Shown: positions 44,156 to 52,433 of the stretch, piece by piece
How the letters are laid out: every line of letters starts with the position of its first letter
Position numbering within the stretch: position 1 is the first letter of the stretch
Origin: CAVWGP01 sp963754645
Lineage (GTDB): Bacteria > Pseudomonadota > Alphaproteobacteria > Bin65
DNA: 64,000 nt
Direction of reading: 5' to 3'
NCBI GenBank assembly: GCA_963754645.1
Contig: CAVWGP010000001.1
Coordinates: 186,001-250,000 of the forward strand
Notes under the pieces: generated by a model
What the model was told of the DNA's origin: nothing
Databases searched by the model: none
The model's input: only the letters and a program-made list of their open reading frames with translations
Translations under genes and position numbers: made by a program

Positions 44156-44246
44156 GGAAGGGTGCCAGAGTGGTCGAATGGGCCTGACTCGAAATCAGGT
44201 GTACTGCTTCGCGGTACCGTGGGTTCGAATCCCACCCCTTCCGCCA
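44156..44246 (+). tRNA. tRNA-Ser (anticodon CGA)
   Basis: 91 nt including an encoded CCA. The acceptor GGAAGGG pairs with CCCTTCC. The anticodon stem CCTGA/TCAGG holds loop CTCGAAA, giving anticodon CGA for UCG. A long variable arm (TACTGCTTCGCGGTA) is typical of serine tRNA, and the T arm GTGGGTTCGAATCCCAC is perfect. Its 3' half is the integration site of the element that follows. Confidence 0.97.
44187..44246 (+). repeat. attL: 60-bp att repeat in the tRNA-Ser 3' half
   Basis: The 60 bases from ACTCGAAATCAGG in the anticodon loop to the terminal CCA are identical to 50158-50217. The neighbouring bases differ on both sides, which defines the repeat length. It restores an intact tRNA gene after insertion. 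Confidence 0.95.
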
Positions 44247-44325
44247 TTAACTATATGAAATTACCAAATAATTTTCGACAGCCGGGGCGACAATTTGGAC
44301 GAAATCTTTACCGCCATCTTCCCTC

Positions 44326-44344
44326 GGGTAAGCACTGGGTAAGC
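44326..44344 (+). repeat. GGGTAAGC double repeat near attL
   Basis: GGGTAAGCACTGGGTAAGC lies 80 bp inside attL. The same unit GGGTAAGCACCGGGTAAGC occurs at 50031-50049, 109 bp inside attR, in the same orientation. Integrase arm-type binding sites are one explanation; remnant of an older attachment end is another. Confidence 0.6.
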
Positions 44345-44938
44345 AGTCGGCCGAAATTCCCGCCATTTTGCTGCTGCGCCGGATCGAGGGCTTTTCGGCT
44401 TGCCAACGGGAATCGAGCGGACACGACCTCAACGCATGCGCGACATGATGCGGGATTGACAATTATAGACTGATCGTTCCAAATCACGCGCGCGCAACCA
44501 CAGTCTTAGAGAGAATCGCCGCGTCGAAGTTGCTTTGCGTCTCGGGAACCCTGGCGTGGGTCGCGCGGGCGAATGCCAACTCGTGATGGGGGCCCCTCGC
44601 TGACTGCATCTGCCGAATACCGTTGCGTGGAGCAGTTCCGGTGCCGGGCTAGCCGAAATGGCCAGATTTCAACGAGCGCCCGCGCCGGCGCGGCGCTCAT
44701 GTCGCGCTGTTCTCTGCGGGCGCGACGGCCAAGTCCAGAAGCATACTCGCAGAGTAGCACAACCGAGATTGCGTGGAACGCCGGCAACTTCACGCCGCCG
44801 TGAGCGTCAGGTTCCTTGAGCACCAGGCAATAGATCGCGACAAGCGCGAAGCTTCACGACTTTCCTTGATAGCACGGGTTTCCCGGATTTTTTTGCTTCG
44901 CAGAATTCTATTCCCCCCTTTGGGGAATATATTCCGCA
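44345..44938. other. element region without a convincing gene
   Basis: About 590 bases between the att-proximal repeat and the first gene hold only short frames of poor coding quality. A hairpin (ATTCCCCCCTTTGGGGAAT near 44910-44929) lies just past the stop of the gene ending at 44939 and may be a weak terminator. Nothing else recognisable is seen. Confidence 0.5.
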
Positions 44939-45406
44939 TCAAGATGACCGAGCCCGACGCGTGGGCATCACGGCGCGATCTTCGTCGGTGTACATGACCC
45001 GGAGCGACGTTCGATCCTGGTTCCGTTGGTTCGGCCGGGCGTAGAGGTATTGCCACGCTTCAAGGTCGGCGATGGCTTGCTCCACCGCCTCGACCGTCAA
45101 GCCGGTTTCCTTGGCGAGGGTTCGTAGGCCAGCGTAGCAGCCGGTGCCGTTGCGGCCGAGACCGTCATGGCGGGCGACCATGCCCAGCACGCGGAAATGC
45201 TCGTTGGTCAGCCGCGCATCGCGTACCGCGCGCGTGGGCAAGGGCGCAAAGTCGTAAGTGACTGCGCCGAGCTTCTCCCTGCCAATCGGCTTGCCGTCGC
45301 GTTGCGCGCCTTCGGGAGGGGCGTTGTGGGCTTCGGCCGGAGGATTTCCGCTGCCGCCCAGTGCGCGCGCGGTGGGGGTGGTATTGCTCAGGGGGCGTCC
45401 AGTCAT
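44939..45406 (-). CDS. winged-helix replication/regulatory protein of the element
   Basis: A 155-aa protein with a disordered proline/alanine N-terminus (residues 1-45) and a winged-helix domain: LTNEHFRVLGMVARHDGLGR, then LRTLAKETGLTVEAVEQAIADLEAWQYL, as in plasmid and phage replication initiators or DnaD-like proteins. ATG 45406 overlaps the upstream gene's stop (ATGA), so both are co-translated. The C-terminus is basic (MPTRRARSS). Role in element replication is inferred from the domain and context. Confidence 0.7.
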   Translation of the reverse strand: MTGRPLSNTTPTARALGGSGNPPAEAHNAPPEGAQRDGKPIGREKLGAVTYDFAPLPTRAVRDARLTNEHFRVLGMVARHDGLGRNGTGCYAGLRTLAKETGLTVEAVEQAIADLEAWQYLYARPNQRNQDRTSLRVMYTDEDRAVMPTRRARSS

Positions 45407-45741
45407 AGATCGCCCCCTTCGACGCCGAGGATTTCGACCCGCGATCCGAGCACGTGGCGGCCATGCCAGCCGCCCGCATGCAGCTCGCGCCGCGTTTCGA
45501 TGGCAAGCCCGTGACGCTTGCGTAGGCGATGGGCGTACGCCGCGAGGCGGTATGCCCATGCGCTGCATTCGAGTGCCGTGATGCCGCGCGGGCCGGCTTC
45601 GACCAGCGCGCGCAAAGCCCTCGCCTCCTGGCCGCGGGCGACAATTTCGCGGGCGCCGCCGGCGTCGCGGACGATGCCACAAACGGTGAAACGCGCCACA
45701 ACGTAGTTGCGGACGCCTTGCGGCCGATGTATCGAGTTCAT
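45403..45741 (-). CDS. small winged-helix protein of the element
   Basis: 112 aa from ATG 45741, which has GGAAAGCACG in front; the alternative ATG 45756 has no ribosome site. The sequence RALRALVEAGPRGITALECS, AYAHRLRKRHGLAIETRRE is a winged helix of the kind found in phage and integrative elements. It overlaps the downstream regulator by 4 nt. Probably DNA-binding, with no certain role. Confidence 0.68.
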   Translation of the reverse strand: MNSIHRPQGVRNYVVARFTVCGIVRDAGGAREIVARGQEARALRALVEAGPRGITALECSAWAYRLAAYAHRLRKRHGLAIETRRELHAGGWHGRHVLGSRVEILGVEGGDL

Positions 45742-45819
45742 CGTGCTTTCCTTCATTCGACGTGAGGGGGACGCGCACCGCCCCGGCCGCTGTTGACTGC
45801 AGCGCCGGGGCTTTGCGCT

Positions 45820-46041
45820 CTAAGCGGCTGTGGCGCTGGGGGGCGGGCCGGGATCGGACGTGCTTTTGCGCCGTCCCGATGCGAGCCAAATTTCAAGCGC
45901 CTCGACGCTGTAAAGGCAGCGCCGCACTGGGCGCGCATATTCGGGGCCGCCTCCGGTGAGGCGCAGCTTTTCGAGCGTCCGTGCGCTCAGGCCGCAGTAC
46001 TCGGCAGCCTCGCGGGTCGACAATCGGCTCCTGTGGTTCAT
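45820..46041 (-). CDS. AlpA/MerR-like excisionase-type DNA-binding protein
   Basis: A 73-aa protein. ATG 46041 is favoured by GAGAGGGTGTTGGCC in front. It begins MNHRSRLSTREAAEYCGLSA and continues RTLEKLRLTGGGPEYARPVR, with SVEALEIWLASGRR, the helix-turn-helix of AlpA/excisionase proteins. These direct excision and regulate the integrase in tRNA-integrated elements. It is the likely recombination directionality factor. Confidence 0.82.
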   Translation of the reverse strand: MNHRSRLSTREAAEYCGLSARTLEKLRLTGGGPEYARPVRRCLYSVEALEIWLASGRRKSTSDPGPPPSATAA

Positions 46042-46124
46042 GGCCAACACCCTCTCAATGCGATGCAGGCCTCCCACATACGCTCCATTCTTGGTCGAAA
46101 AAACCGGATTTATTTCCCGGCCAA

Positions 46125-46697
46125 CTAGTTTTCTGGCCGTAAATTCCGTCGCTTTTTTCCGGACAATCTCGCCGCAAGCTGCCTTTTATTCTCCGCCTCT
46201 TGTCGCTCGTGACAAGCCAAAGAGAGCTGATGACGGATCGTCTCGACTGCGTGGCTTTTGAAAAAATGCAGTTCTGGTCGCCGGTCTAATTGTCGTTTTA
46301 TGCGTTTCGCTACGCTAACCGTGGTCAAACGAGGCAGCCCAGCCCCGACTGGGTGGTTCTCGATTATCTCTTCAAGCATCCGCCACAAATCTTCACGTGC
46401 CCGGCGTCCTAGCTCGCCAGCAGGCCGACGCCCACGCGTGCTCGGCCGTACCTCGCGAAAACCGGGTACGAGGTCAAGCGCGAGTTGAATTGCAAGCTTA
46501 GGCCAAATATCTTCGTCAGGATTCCGTGGGTTCAGCTTATAGTGCTGAAATAGTAAGTCCCACTTCTTGTACCACTCCAGTTGCCAAATAAACTCTTCGG
46601 CAGCGCCTCGTGAGAATACATCGCCGAGCGTTCGCCTCCGCATCGGCGTTGCGAGCGGCCCGATGCCGAAGATTTCGTGCGGTTTCTGCTTTGGCAT
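46125..46697 (-). CDS. hypothetical protein, element cargo
   Basis: 190 aa, mostly helical. It has a tryptophan-rich N-terminal part (EEFIWQLEWYKKWDLLFQHY), a basic middle (TRGRRPAGELGRRAREDLWR) and a charged C-terminal tail (QEAENKRQLAARLSGKKRRN) resembling a coiled coil. No family recognised. Its neighbours are the excisionase gene and the membrane-anchored cargo gene at 46821, all on the minus strand. Confidence 0.6.
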   Translation of the reverse strand: MPKQKPHEIFGIGPLATPMRRRTLGDVFSRGAAEEFIWQLEWYKKWDLLFQHYKLNPRNPDEDIWPKLAIQLALDLVPGFREVRPSTRGRRPAGELGRRAREDLWRMLEEIIENHPVGAGLPRLTTVSVAKRIKRQLDRRPELHFFKSHAVETIRHQLSLACHERQEAENKRQLAARLSGKKRRNLRPEN

Positions 46698-46820
46698 TCC
46701 GGCCCCCTACAGGCGCAGCCCTACGCAGAAGGTCGGCGCGGCGGGCCGATGGTAGGGTCATCGGCGTTCGGCGGCCAAACCTAGCCGCGCCAAAGCAAGC
46801 TTATCAGCAGCAAGCGGCCG

Positions 46821-47573
46821 TTACCATGTTCTGGCCAGAACTGACGACGCGATTAGAATCGCAGCCAAGAACCATGCGGCAAAACGCACCCCGCGCAACT
46901 CGGATCGTACCGAATCCAATCTGGCTAATATCGCTCGAAGCATTTCATCTCTGCCTTCGAACTCAAGTTCTGAGCTGAAATCTTTTCCCAACTCATTCTT
47001 GAAAGCAGAATCCGTTTTGGGTTTCGCATCTGGAAATTCGTAGGAGAATTCGATTGACGTTATCGGAAGCATTGCCGGCTTTTCGCGATTATCCCACTCT
47101 TGCGCACTACCATCGGGTTCCCATCCGAACTTGAGCGATTTTGACTCCCCAAACTCAACGTCTATCCGTCTCGGATAAACGCCGTTTTGAATATTCGAAA
47201 GTAGCTCTGAAAATTCCGCGGGCTTGAAACAAATATAGAACCAAATGCTAGCAGGTATTTCTGATTTTTCGTCTTTCCATGGCGCGTTATATCTTAATGT
47301 CCACTCGTGTTCGGCACTTAGGTCCACTTCGTAGATATTCAACTGTCCTACCGCAACTTGCTTACCCTTGGTTCGAAGCGGGTTACCAAAAATTTCGCCT
47401 GTTGCTAGACGAATCTCAAATCGACCTGGAGGATGGACAGAGAACCGAATTGTGCGGCGGTTGCCGAAAGTGGGCTTACCGAGTTGCGGACCGAAGTCCC
47501 GTACCTCGGCTTGCTTTTTGATCTCGGTTGACGTTGCGACAACCGTAATTTCAAGCTGGATCGATTGCAGCAA
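46821..47573 (-). CDS. hypothetical C-tail-anchored membrane protein, element cargo
   Basis: About 250 aa from TTG 47573, which has GGTGGGAGAAGCAC in front. The longer ATG frame from 47690 begins inside an integrase remnant in another frame and is disfavoured. The soluble part is beta-rich (FGNRRTIRFSVHPPGRFEIR, SAEHEWTLRYNAPWKDEK). A single hydrophobic C-terminal segment (FAAWFLAAILIASSVLA) would anchor it. Base composition is unusually AT-rich for the window. Function unknown; tail-anchored cytosolic domains of this type occur in defence proteins, but nothing specific supports that here. Confidence 0.55.
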   Translation of the reverse strand: MLQSIQLEITVVATSTEIKKQAEVRDFGPQLGKPTFGNRRTIRFSVHPPGRFEIRLATGEIFGNPLRTKGKQVAVGQLNIYEVDLSAEHEWTLRYNAPWKDEKSEIPASIWFYICFKPAEFSELLSNIQNGVYPRRIDVEFGESKSLKFGWEPDGSAQEWDNREKPAMLPITSIEFSYEFPDAKPKTDSAFKNELGKDFSSELEFEGRDEMLRAILARLDSVRSELRGVRFAAWFLAAILIASSVLARTW

Positions 47574-47610
47574 GTGCTTCTCCCACCCCGCAAGTTGCGG
47601 TTTGCGGTTG

Positions 47611-47709
47611 CTAGGCAACCTTCGTTGGCAGCACCTCGCGCTTCGCTTCCCTCCCCTCCATCGCCGTCGCGATCCGATTGGCGACGGCAAGCGCTACCGG
47701 CGCGGCGAA
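47611..47709 (-). pseudogene. remnant of a second integrase C-terminus
   Basis: The minus strand reads FAAPVALAVANRIATAMEGR and EAKREVLPTKVA before a TAG at 47611-47613. It lines up with RAADAVATRIAAAMEGKTAESVPL at the end of the integrase at 48742. Only this tail is left. It lies between two cargo genes and marks an older, lost integrase of a related element. Confidence 0.7.
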
Positions 47710-47713
47710 GTGG

Positions 47714-48559
47714 TCAGACGCTGGGGCAGCGCGCAAGCGCATGACGCTGCGTTCTCTTAAGTTCGTCCTGATCCTCGGCGCGGAAGAAGATCATCCCCGC
47801 CCCATTGCACAGCGTCGCAGCGCCCTCGCGCACCGATATCGTGCCATTCGAGGCCGCGATAATACGCTGGCCGTTTGCAGTGCCGTAGCGTCCTGCCTTG
47901 GCCGATGAACCCGACACGATGAGCACGACCGGTGCGCCCGGCGTAAAACCGGAGCCATTGATGAAGAACGTCTTGTTACCGACCAGTTGGACGTTCAGTG
48001 TCGGACCCGAGGCGGGCGGCGGCTTCGGCGCCGGCGGCGCCTTTGCATTGCAGGTCTGCATGATGCGCTCGCGCTCCGACTGCTCGGTTTTGCGGGCTTG
48101 TTCGGAAGCGCCCCGGCACCAAGCCTGGTGCTCTTTGTAAGTCGATGTCCAGCGCGCGCCGCTCAGCACATCAGGCGTGCACTTGAATTTGTCGCGCGCG
48201 GTTTTGAGCGCAATCGTTGCATTGCCCGCGTATATCTGGCAGGCGTGCTCCAGCTTACGCTTCGCCTCCCACGCGTCTTTCTCCGCCTGAGAAGGCCCGA
48301 TGGGGCAGCAATACGCCTTGGAGCCCCACAGGCACTCGTCGCGGTATACCTGTTTCCAGCCCGATGGACAGCTTCCGCTGCACTTACCAAACGATACCGA
48401 TCCGAATGTCTTGCAGTCATAAGGCCCCGCCGTTGCGGTGGACACCACCCCAAATATTGCTGCGACAACTAATCCGAAGCCATGCGCACGCTGCGATAAT
48501 TCTGAACATTGAGTAGCTTCCACCCTTCTGGAGGTGACAATAGTTCGGTCGAGGCTCAA
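47714..48559 (-). CDS. secreted cysteine-rich hypothetical protein, element cargo
   Basis: 281 aa. The N-terminal 44 residues include a secretion signal (HGFGLVVAAIFGVVSTATAG). A cysteine-rich domain follows (YDCKTFGSVSFGKCSGSCPS, DECLWGSKAYCC), then a charged helical part and a Pro-rich linker (APPAPKPPPASGP) before a beta-type C-domain (VQLVGNKTFFINGSGFTPGA) reminiscent of Ig/IPT domains. The AT-richer composition matches the other cargo. Function unknown; a start nearer the signal is possible. Confidence 0.6.
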   Translation of the reverse strand: MSLDRTIVTSRRVEATQCSELSQRAHGFGLVVAAIFGVVSTATAGPYDCKTFGSVSFGKCSGSCPSGWKQVYRDECLWGSKAYCCPIGPSQAEKDAWEAKRKLEHACQIYAGNATIALKTARDKFKCTPDVLSGARWTSTYKEHQAWCRGASEQARKTEQSERERIMQTCNAKAPPAPKPPPASGPTLNVQLVGNKTFFINGSGFTPGAPVVLIVSGSSAKAGRYGTANGQRIIAASNGTISVREGAATLCNGAGMIFFRAEDQDELKRTQRHALARCPSV

Positions 48560-48741
48560 CGAGCTATCGCCGAATCTTGGTGACGGCCTGACGAGTTAGG
48601 CGGCGGCGGTTTGGACTTGAACGTTAGCCAGCTTGACGGCGACTTCGAGCCCGTTGGCGAATTTCACACCTTGGACGATCTTTGGCAACTGGTTGTGGCC
48701 AGCGAGTTGCCGCCATGTTCGCGCTGCGTTTGCGGATGCGC

Positions 48742-49976
48742 TCACGAAGCCGAGCCGGCGCGCCGCGGCGCGGGCTGCGTCCGCTCGGCAAGCGGCACGC
48801 TCTCCGCCGTCTTCCCCTCCATCGCCGCGGCGATGCGAGTGGCGACCGCATCGGCCGCGCGCTTCAACGGGTCGGCGTCTTTCTCGACGTAGCGGCCGGT
48901 CATCGCCAAGGTCTTGTGGCCGAGCAAGTCGCGCACCAGGAACGCATTGAAGCCCGCCTGCCCGCCATAGGTGCCGACGGTGTGCCGGAAATCGTGCAGC
49001 CGCGCGTTCTTGAGATTGGCCAGCTTCCGGATGCGGCGCCAGGCGTTGTCCAAGGCGAAGCGCGACAGCGGCTTGTCTGCCTTCGGTCCTTCGATGAGGT
49101 AGCCGGTTTCGCGCGCGCGCTCCGCGAGGATGGCTTGCGCCGGCGCGGGCAGCGCGACGGCCCGCGCCCCGGCCTTCGCATCCGCAAGGCGCAACAGGCC
49201 GGCGCCCAAGATCGACGTGCTCCCAGCGCAGCGAAAGAATCTCGCCGAGCCGGCATCCGGTCAGCGCCAGGAGCCGGAGCGCCAGCAGGGCCGCGGGCGG
49301 CTCCTTGCCCTCGCGCTCCGCCGTCGCCAGCGCTTCGCCGACCTGCTTCAATTCCTCGCCGGAAAAGAACCGCTCGCGCTTCGCCTCGCGGTAGCGCTTG
49401 ACGTGGCGGCAGGGGTTCGAGCCGTCGGGCAGCAGGCCCCAGGCTTCGGCAAGGTGAAGCATCTTCGAGAGCGTCGCGAGCACGCGGTTCGCCTCGTAGG
49501 GCGTGTCGCGCAGGCCGTGATGCAGCTTGGCCACGTCCGCGCGCGTCACGTCCGCGACCTTCCAGGCGCCGAAGCGCGCGACGATGACCGTCTCGACCCG
49601 GCGCTTCGCCTCGATCCGGGTCGAAGGCTTGTTGTGCGCCTCGACGTGCTCCTTGAGATATCGCTCGGCCAATTCCTTGACCGTTGCCGCCTCGCGCTGG
49701 GCGTGGCGATGGCCGGCGGGGTCGCCGCCGCGGGCAATGTCGCCCAAGAGCCGTTTCGCCTCTGTGCGGGCTTCGTCGGGCGTCAGCTCGCCGACGCGCG
49801 CGATGGTGAAGCGCCGCGAGCGCCCGCCCGCGTTGCGGTACTGCAAGACGTAGGTCTTGACGCCCGAAGTCTTGACGCGAAGGCCGAAGCCCGCGAGCCG
49901 CGCGTCCCACAGGAACACGTCGCCGTGAGCGCTCCGGCTTCGCCCGGTCAACGGTCGCTTTCGAGATTCTCGCCAT
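48742..49976 (-). CDS. int: P4-type tyrosine site-specific integrase (frameshifted twice)
   Basis: Integrase of about 410 aa adjoining attR. The N-terminal DUF4102 arm-binding domain (ARISKATVDRAKP then DVFLWDARLAGFGLRVK) starts at ATG 49976; a one-base insertion near 49934 breaks it. The catalytic domain has Arg in LTGCRLGEILSLRWEHVDL, then a second one-base insertion near 49208. It continues AGLLRLADAKAGARAVALPA, HDFRHTVGTYGGQAGF (His, Arg) and LLGHKTLAMTGRYVEKD (His, Tyr). All catalytic residues are present. If the insertions are real the integrase is dead and the element is trapped; if errors, it is active. Confidence 0.85.
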
Positions 49977-50030
49977 CGTCGCCCCCAACAGGCATGGGCG
50001 CTTTCCCATGGGCGTGGCCGCGCCCGTTCC

Positions 50031-50049
50031 GGGTAAGCACCGGGTAAGC
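50031..50049 (+). repeat. GGGTAAGC double repeat near attR
   Basis: GGGTAAGCACCGGGTAAGC, partner of the repeat at 44326-44344, differs by one base. It lies just upstream of the integrase start, where integrase or excisionase binding is expected. Confidence 0.6.
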
Positions 50050-50157
50050 AAACCGCAGAATAGACGGGCGTAGAGCGGCGTGCAAGAGAGAAGCAAAATC
50101 AAGCATTTTCTAACACGGTAGCAGAGGGGCGTAGTCCGGGTAGGGTCAAAACACCAC

Positions 50158-50217
50158 ACTCGAAATCAGGTGTACTGCTTCGCGGTACCGTGGGTTCGAA
50201 TCCCACCCCTTCCGCCA
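50158..50217 (+). repeat. attR: 60-bp copy of the tRNA-Ser 3' half
   Basis: Exact copy of 44187-44246, including the T arm and CCA. It lacks the 5' half of the tRNA and is therefore not a functional gene. Confidence 0.95.
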
Positions 50218-50358
50218 ACCTCTGTCGATTGCGCCGTTTCGAAGCGCAACGGCGCATCGGGCCGCACGAATTTTCGGCGGCCTATCGCCGCGACGCGCCG
50301 CCCCAGCCGATGCGCCGCCTTGTCGCGCTCATCGCGGCCGATGCCGGCGGCAGCGCCT

Positions 50359-51288
50359 TTAAGCGAGATGCTTCTTGAAGAACGCGATCGTCCGCTCCCA
50401 GGCCAACTTGGCCGGCGCCTCTTGGTAGCGCGGCGTCGAATTGTTGTGAAAGCCGTGCTGGGTTCCGGGATAGATATGCATCTCGTGCGGGATATTGTTC
50501 GCCTTCAGCGCCGCCTCGAAGGCCGGCCACATCGCGTTGATGCGTTCGTCGCTCGCGGCATATTGAACCAGCAGCGGCGCCTTGATCGACGGCACTTGCG
50601 CCGTTTCGGGCGCCGGACCGTAGAACGGGACGCCCGCTTTCATGTCGGCGCCGAGCGTGACGGCCAGGAAATTGGTGGCACCGCCGCCCCAGCAGAAGCC
50701 CGTAACGCCGAGCTTGCCGTTGGACAGGGCTTGCGCTTTCAGGAAGCGCGCGCTGTTGACCATATCCGTGCGCAGCTTGCCTTGATCGAGACTTGCCTGC
50801 AGCGTCCGTCCGTCGTCGTCGTTGCCTGGATAGCCGCCGACCGGCGACAACCCGTCGGGCGCGAGAGCCAAGAACCCCTCGGTCGCGGCGCGGCGGGCCA
50901 CGTCTTCGATATAGGGATTGAGCCCGCGATTCTCATGGATCACGAGCACGGCGGGAAACGGCCCCGTCCCGGTCGGCTGCACAAGATAGCCGCGCATCGT
51001 GCCGGACGTGCCGCCCGGCGACGGATAAGTCACGTAGCGCGCCTTGATCCGCTGATCGGTGAAGGAGATCGTCTGCGCCTGCGCATAGCGCGGCAACAGC
51101 GCCTGCGCCATGGCCAAGCCGCCGACCGTCACCGCGGCTGCCCGCAGCAGGAACTCGCGGCGGTCGAAGCGCCCGTGGCAGTATTCGTCGTAAAGTTCGA
51201 ACACGCGCCGGTCGATTTCGGTCTGGGTTACGGGCGACGGCGCCTCGGTCGCGAGGCCAGATTTCTCGGCGGTCGACGTGACGGTCAT
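50359..51288 (-). CDS. Tat-exported dienelactone hydrolase family protein
   Basis: Alpha/beta hydrolase of the dienelactone hydrolase family, 309 aa. A twin-arginine signal (FDRREFLLRAAAVTVGGLAM) sits behind a 40-residue N-terminal region, indicating export in folded state. The Cys nucleophile is in GVTGFCWGGGATN, the acid in VQYAASDERINAM and the His in TQHGFHNNST. ATG 51288 follows GGAGGCTCAGCA. It lies just outside the integrated element. Substrate probably a lactone or ester. Confidence 0.88.
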   Translation of the reverse strand: MTVTSTAEKSGLATEAPSPVTQTEIDRRVFELYDEYCHGRFDRREFLLRAAAVTVGGLAMAQALLPRYAQAQTISFTDQRIKARYVTYPSPGGTSGTMRGYLVQPTGTGPFPAVLVIHENRGLNPYIEDVARRAATEGFLALAPDGLSPVGGYPGNDDDGRTLQASLDQGKLRTDMVNSARFLKAQALSNGKLGVTGFCWGGGATNFLAVTLGADMKAGVPFYGPAPETAQVPSIKAPLLVQYAASDERINAMWPAFEAALKANNIPHEMHIYPGTQHGFHNNSTPRYQEAPAKLAWERTIAFFKKHLA

Positions 51289-51365
51289 TGCTGAGCCTCC
51301 TCCGTTGGAGTCCGAATTCTAGGGCCCGGACTTGACCGGGTCCACGCGATAATTCCGGCGCCGCG

Positions 51366-52433
51366 CTAGCCTTCGCCAGGCTGGATGAGCCGCCGCCGCA
51401 CCGGAAACAACACCAGCCCGTAACGCTCGGCGACATAGCCCCAGAGACCCTTCGGCGCCCAGAGCATGACGAGGATGGCAAGGGCGCCGAGAAGGATAAG
51501 ATACCAAGTGCCGTAGCCCGCGAGATAGGTTTGCAGCAGCCAGAACACGAGCACGCCGACGATCGGCCCTTCGATCGTGCCGATGCCGCCGATGACGACG
51601 ATGAGAATCACATAGGCGGTCCAATCGAGCACGGCAAAGGCCGCGTCGGGCGAAATGCGCGCCTTCTGGAGATAGATGAGCGCGCCGATCGTCCCGGTGC
51701 CGGCCGCGGTAATGACATAGGTCCAGAGCTTGGTGCGGAAAATATCGACCCCGGCGCTCGAGGCCGCGGGCTCGGAATCGCGGATCGCCGCCAGCGCCAG
51801 CCCATGACGCGAGCGGAGAATGAGATACACGGCGAGAACCGTCCCCGCCGCCAGCGCAAGCGCGGCCCAATAAAGCACGATATCGCGCGCCGCCGGCGTG
51901 CGCACGCCGAACAGGTCTTTGACGAATTCGATGCCGAACATCGCGTTGGCGATCTCAGGCGGCAGCGACGTGCCGGTGCCGCCGCCCAATTGCTTGAATT
52001 GCGCGAACACGAGGCGATAGACCTCGGCCACCACCCAGGTGCCGATGGCGAAATAGGCGCCCCGGAGCCGAAACACGACGAGCGCCGTCGGCAGCGCGCA
52101 CAGCGCCGCGGCAGCGCCCGCCAGCACGACGGCGAGCAGCGGATCGATGCCGAAAAAAACCGCGAGACCGAACATGACGTAGCCGCCGAGCCCGACAAAG
52201 GCCTGCTGGCCGACCGAGATGAGCCCGGCATAGCCGGCGAGCAGATTCCAGCACTGCGCCAGCGCCAGCATGTAGAAAACGAAAATCAATTCCTGCACCA
52301 AAGCCCGGCCGGACAGGGCGGGCAACGCGGCCAAACCCGCGCACAGCGTCGCGGCGGCGAGCGCCGCGCGCCGCGTGCCGCGCGTGCCGATGGCGGCACG
52401 GCTGCTTGCCGCGGCGGTCGCGATCGGCGTCAT
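51366..52433 (-). CDS. livM: branched-chain amino acid type ABC permease LivM
   Basis: Membrane permease of 355 aa. It has about ten hydrophobic segments (LIFVFYMLALAQCWNLLAGY, LGALAILVMLWAP) and the cytoplasmic loop EVYRLVFAQFKQLGGGTGTS. ATG 52433 overlaps the LivH stop (ATGA). The family imports Leu/Ile/Val or, in many alphaproteobacteria, other amides, urea and aromatic amino acids. With livH, livF, livG and livK it forms Liv cluster 1. Confidence 0.92.
   Translation of the reverse strand: MTPIATAAASSRAAIGTRGTRRAALAAATLCAGLAALPALSGRALVQELIFVFYMLALAQCWNLLAGYAGLISVGQQAFVGLGGYVMFGLAVFFGIDPLLAVVLAGAAAALCALPTALVVFRLRGAYFAIGTWVVAEVYRLVFAQFKQLGGGTGTSLPPEIANAMFGIEFVKDLFGVRTPAARDIVLYWAALALAAGTVLAVYLILRSRHGLALAAIRDSEPAASSAGVDIFRTKLWTYVITAAGTGTIGALIYLQKARISPDAAFAVLDWTAYVILIVVIGGIGTIEGPIVGVLVFWLLQTYLAGYGTWYLILLGALAILVMLWAPKGLWGYVAERYGLVLFPVRRRLIQPGEG

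Larger units (their letters stand above)
44187..50217. mobile_element. tRNA-Ser-integrated genomic element, about 6 kb
   Basis: Bounded by exact 60-bp att repeats (44187-44246 and 50158-50217). Next to attR lies a P4-type tyrosine integrase gene. Inside are an AlpA-like excisionase/regulator, two winged-helix proteins of replication type and three cargo genes of unknown function. Codon usage in the cargo segment 46821-48559 is clearly less GC-rich. No conjugation or phage structural genes are seen, so it would be an integrative element dependent on helper functions, or a decayed satellite. Confidence 0.92.

Noticed and set aside
44506..44823. 105-codon minus-strand frame inside the integrated element
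   Set aside because: No ribosome site, no domain, and amino acid composition like random frames.
50158..50217. Second tRNA-Ser gene
   Set aside because: Only the 3' 60 bases are present; it is the attR copy and lacks acceptor 5' strand, D arm and half of the anticodon stem.
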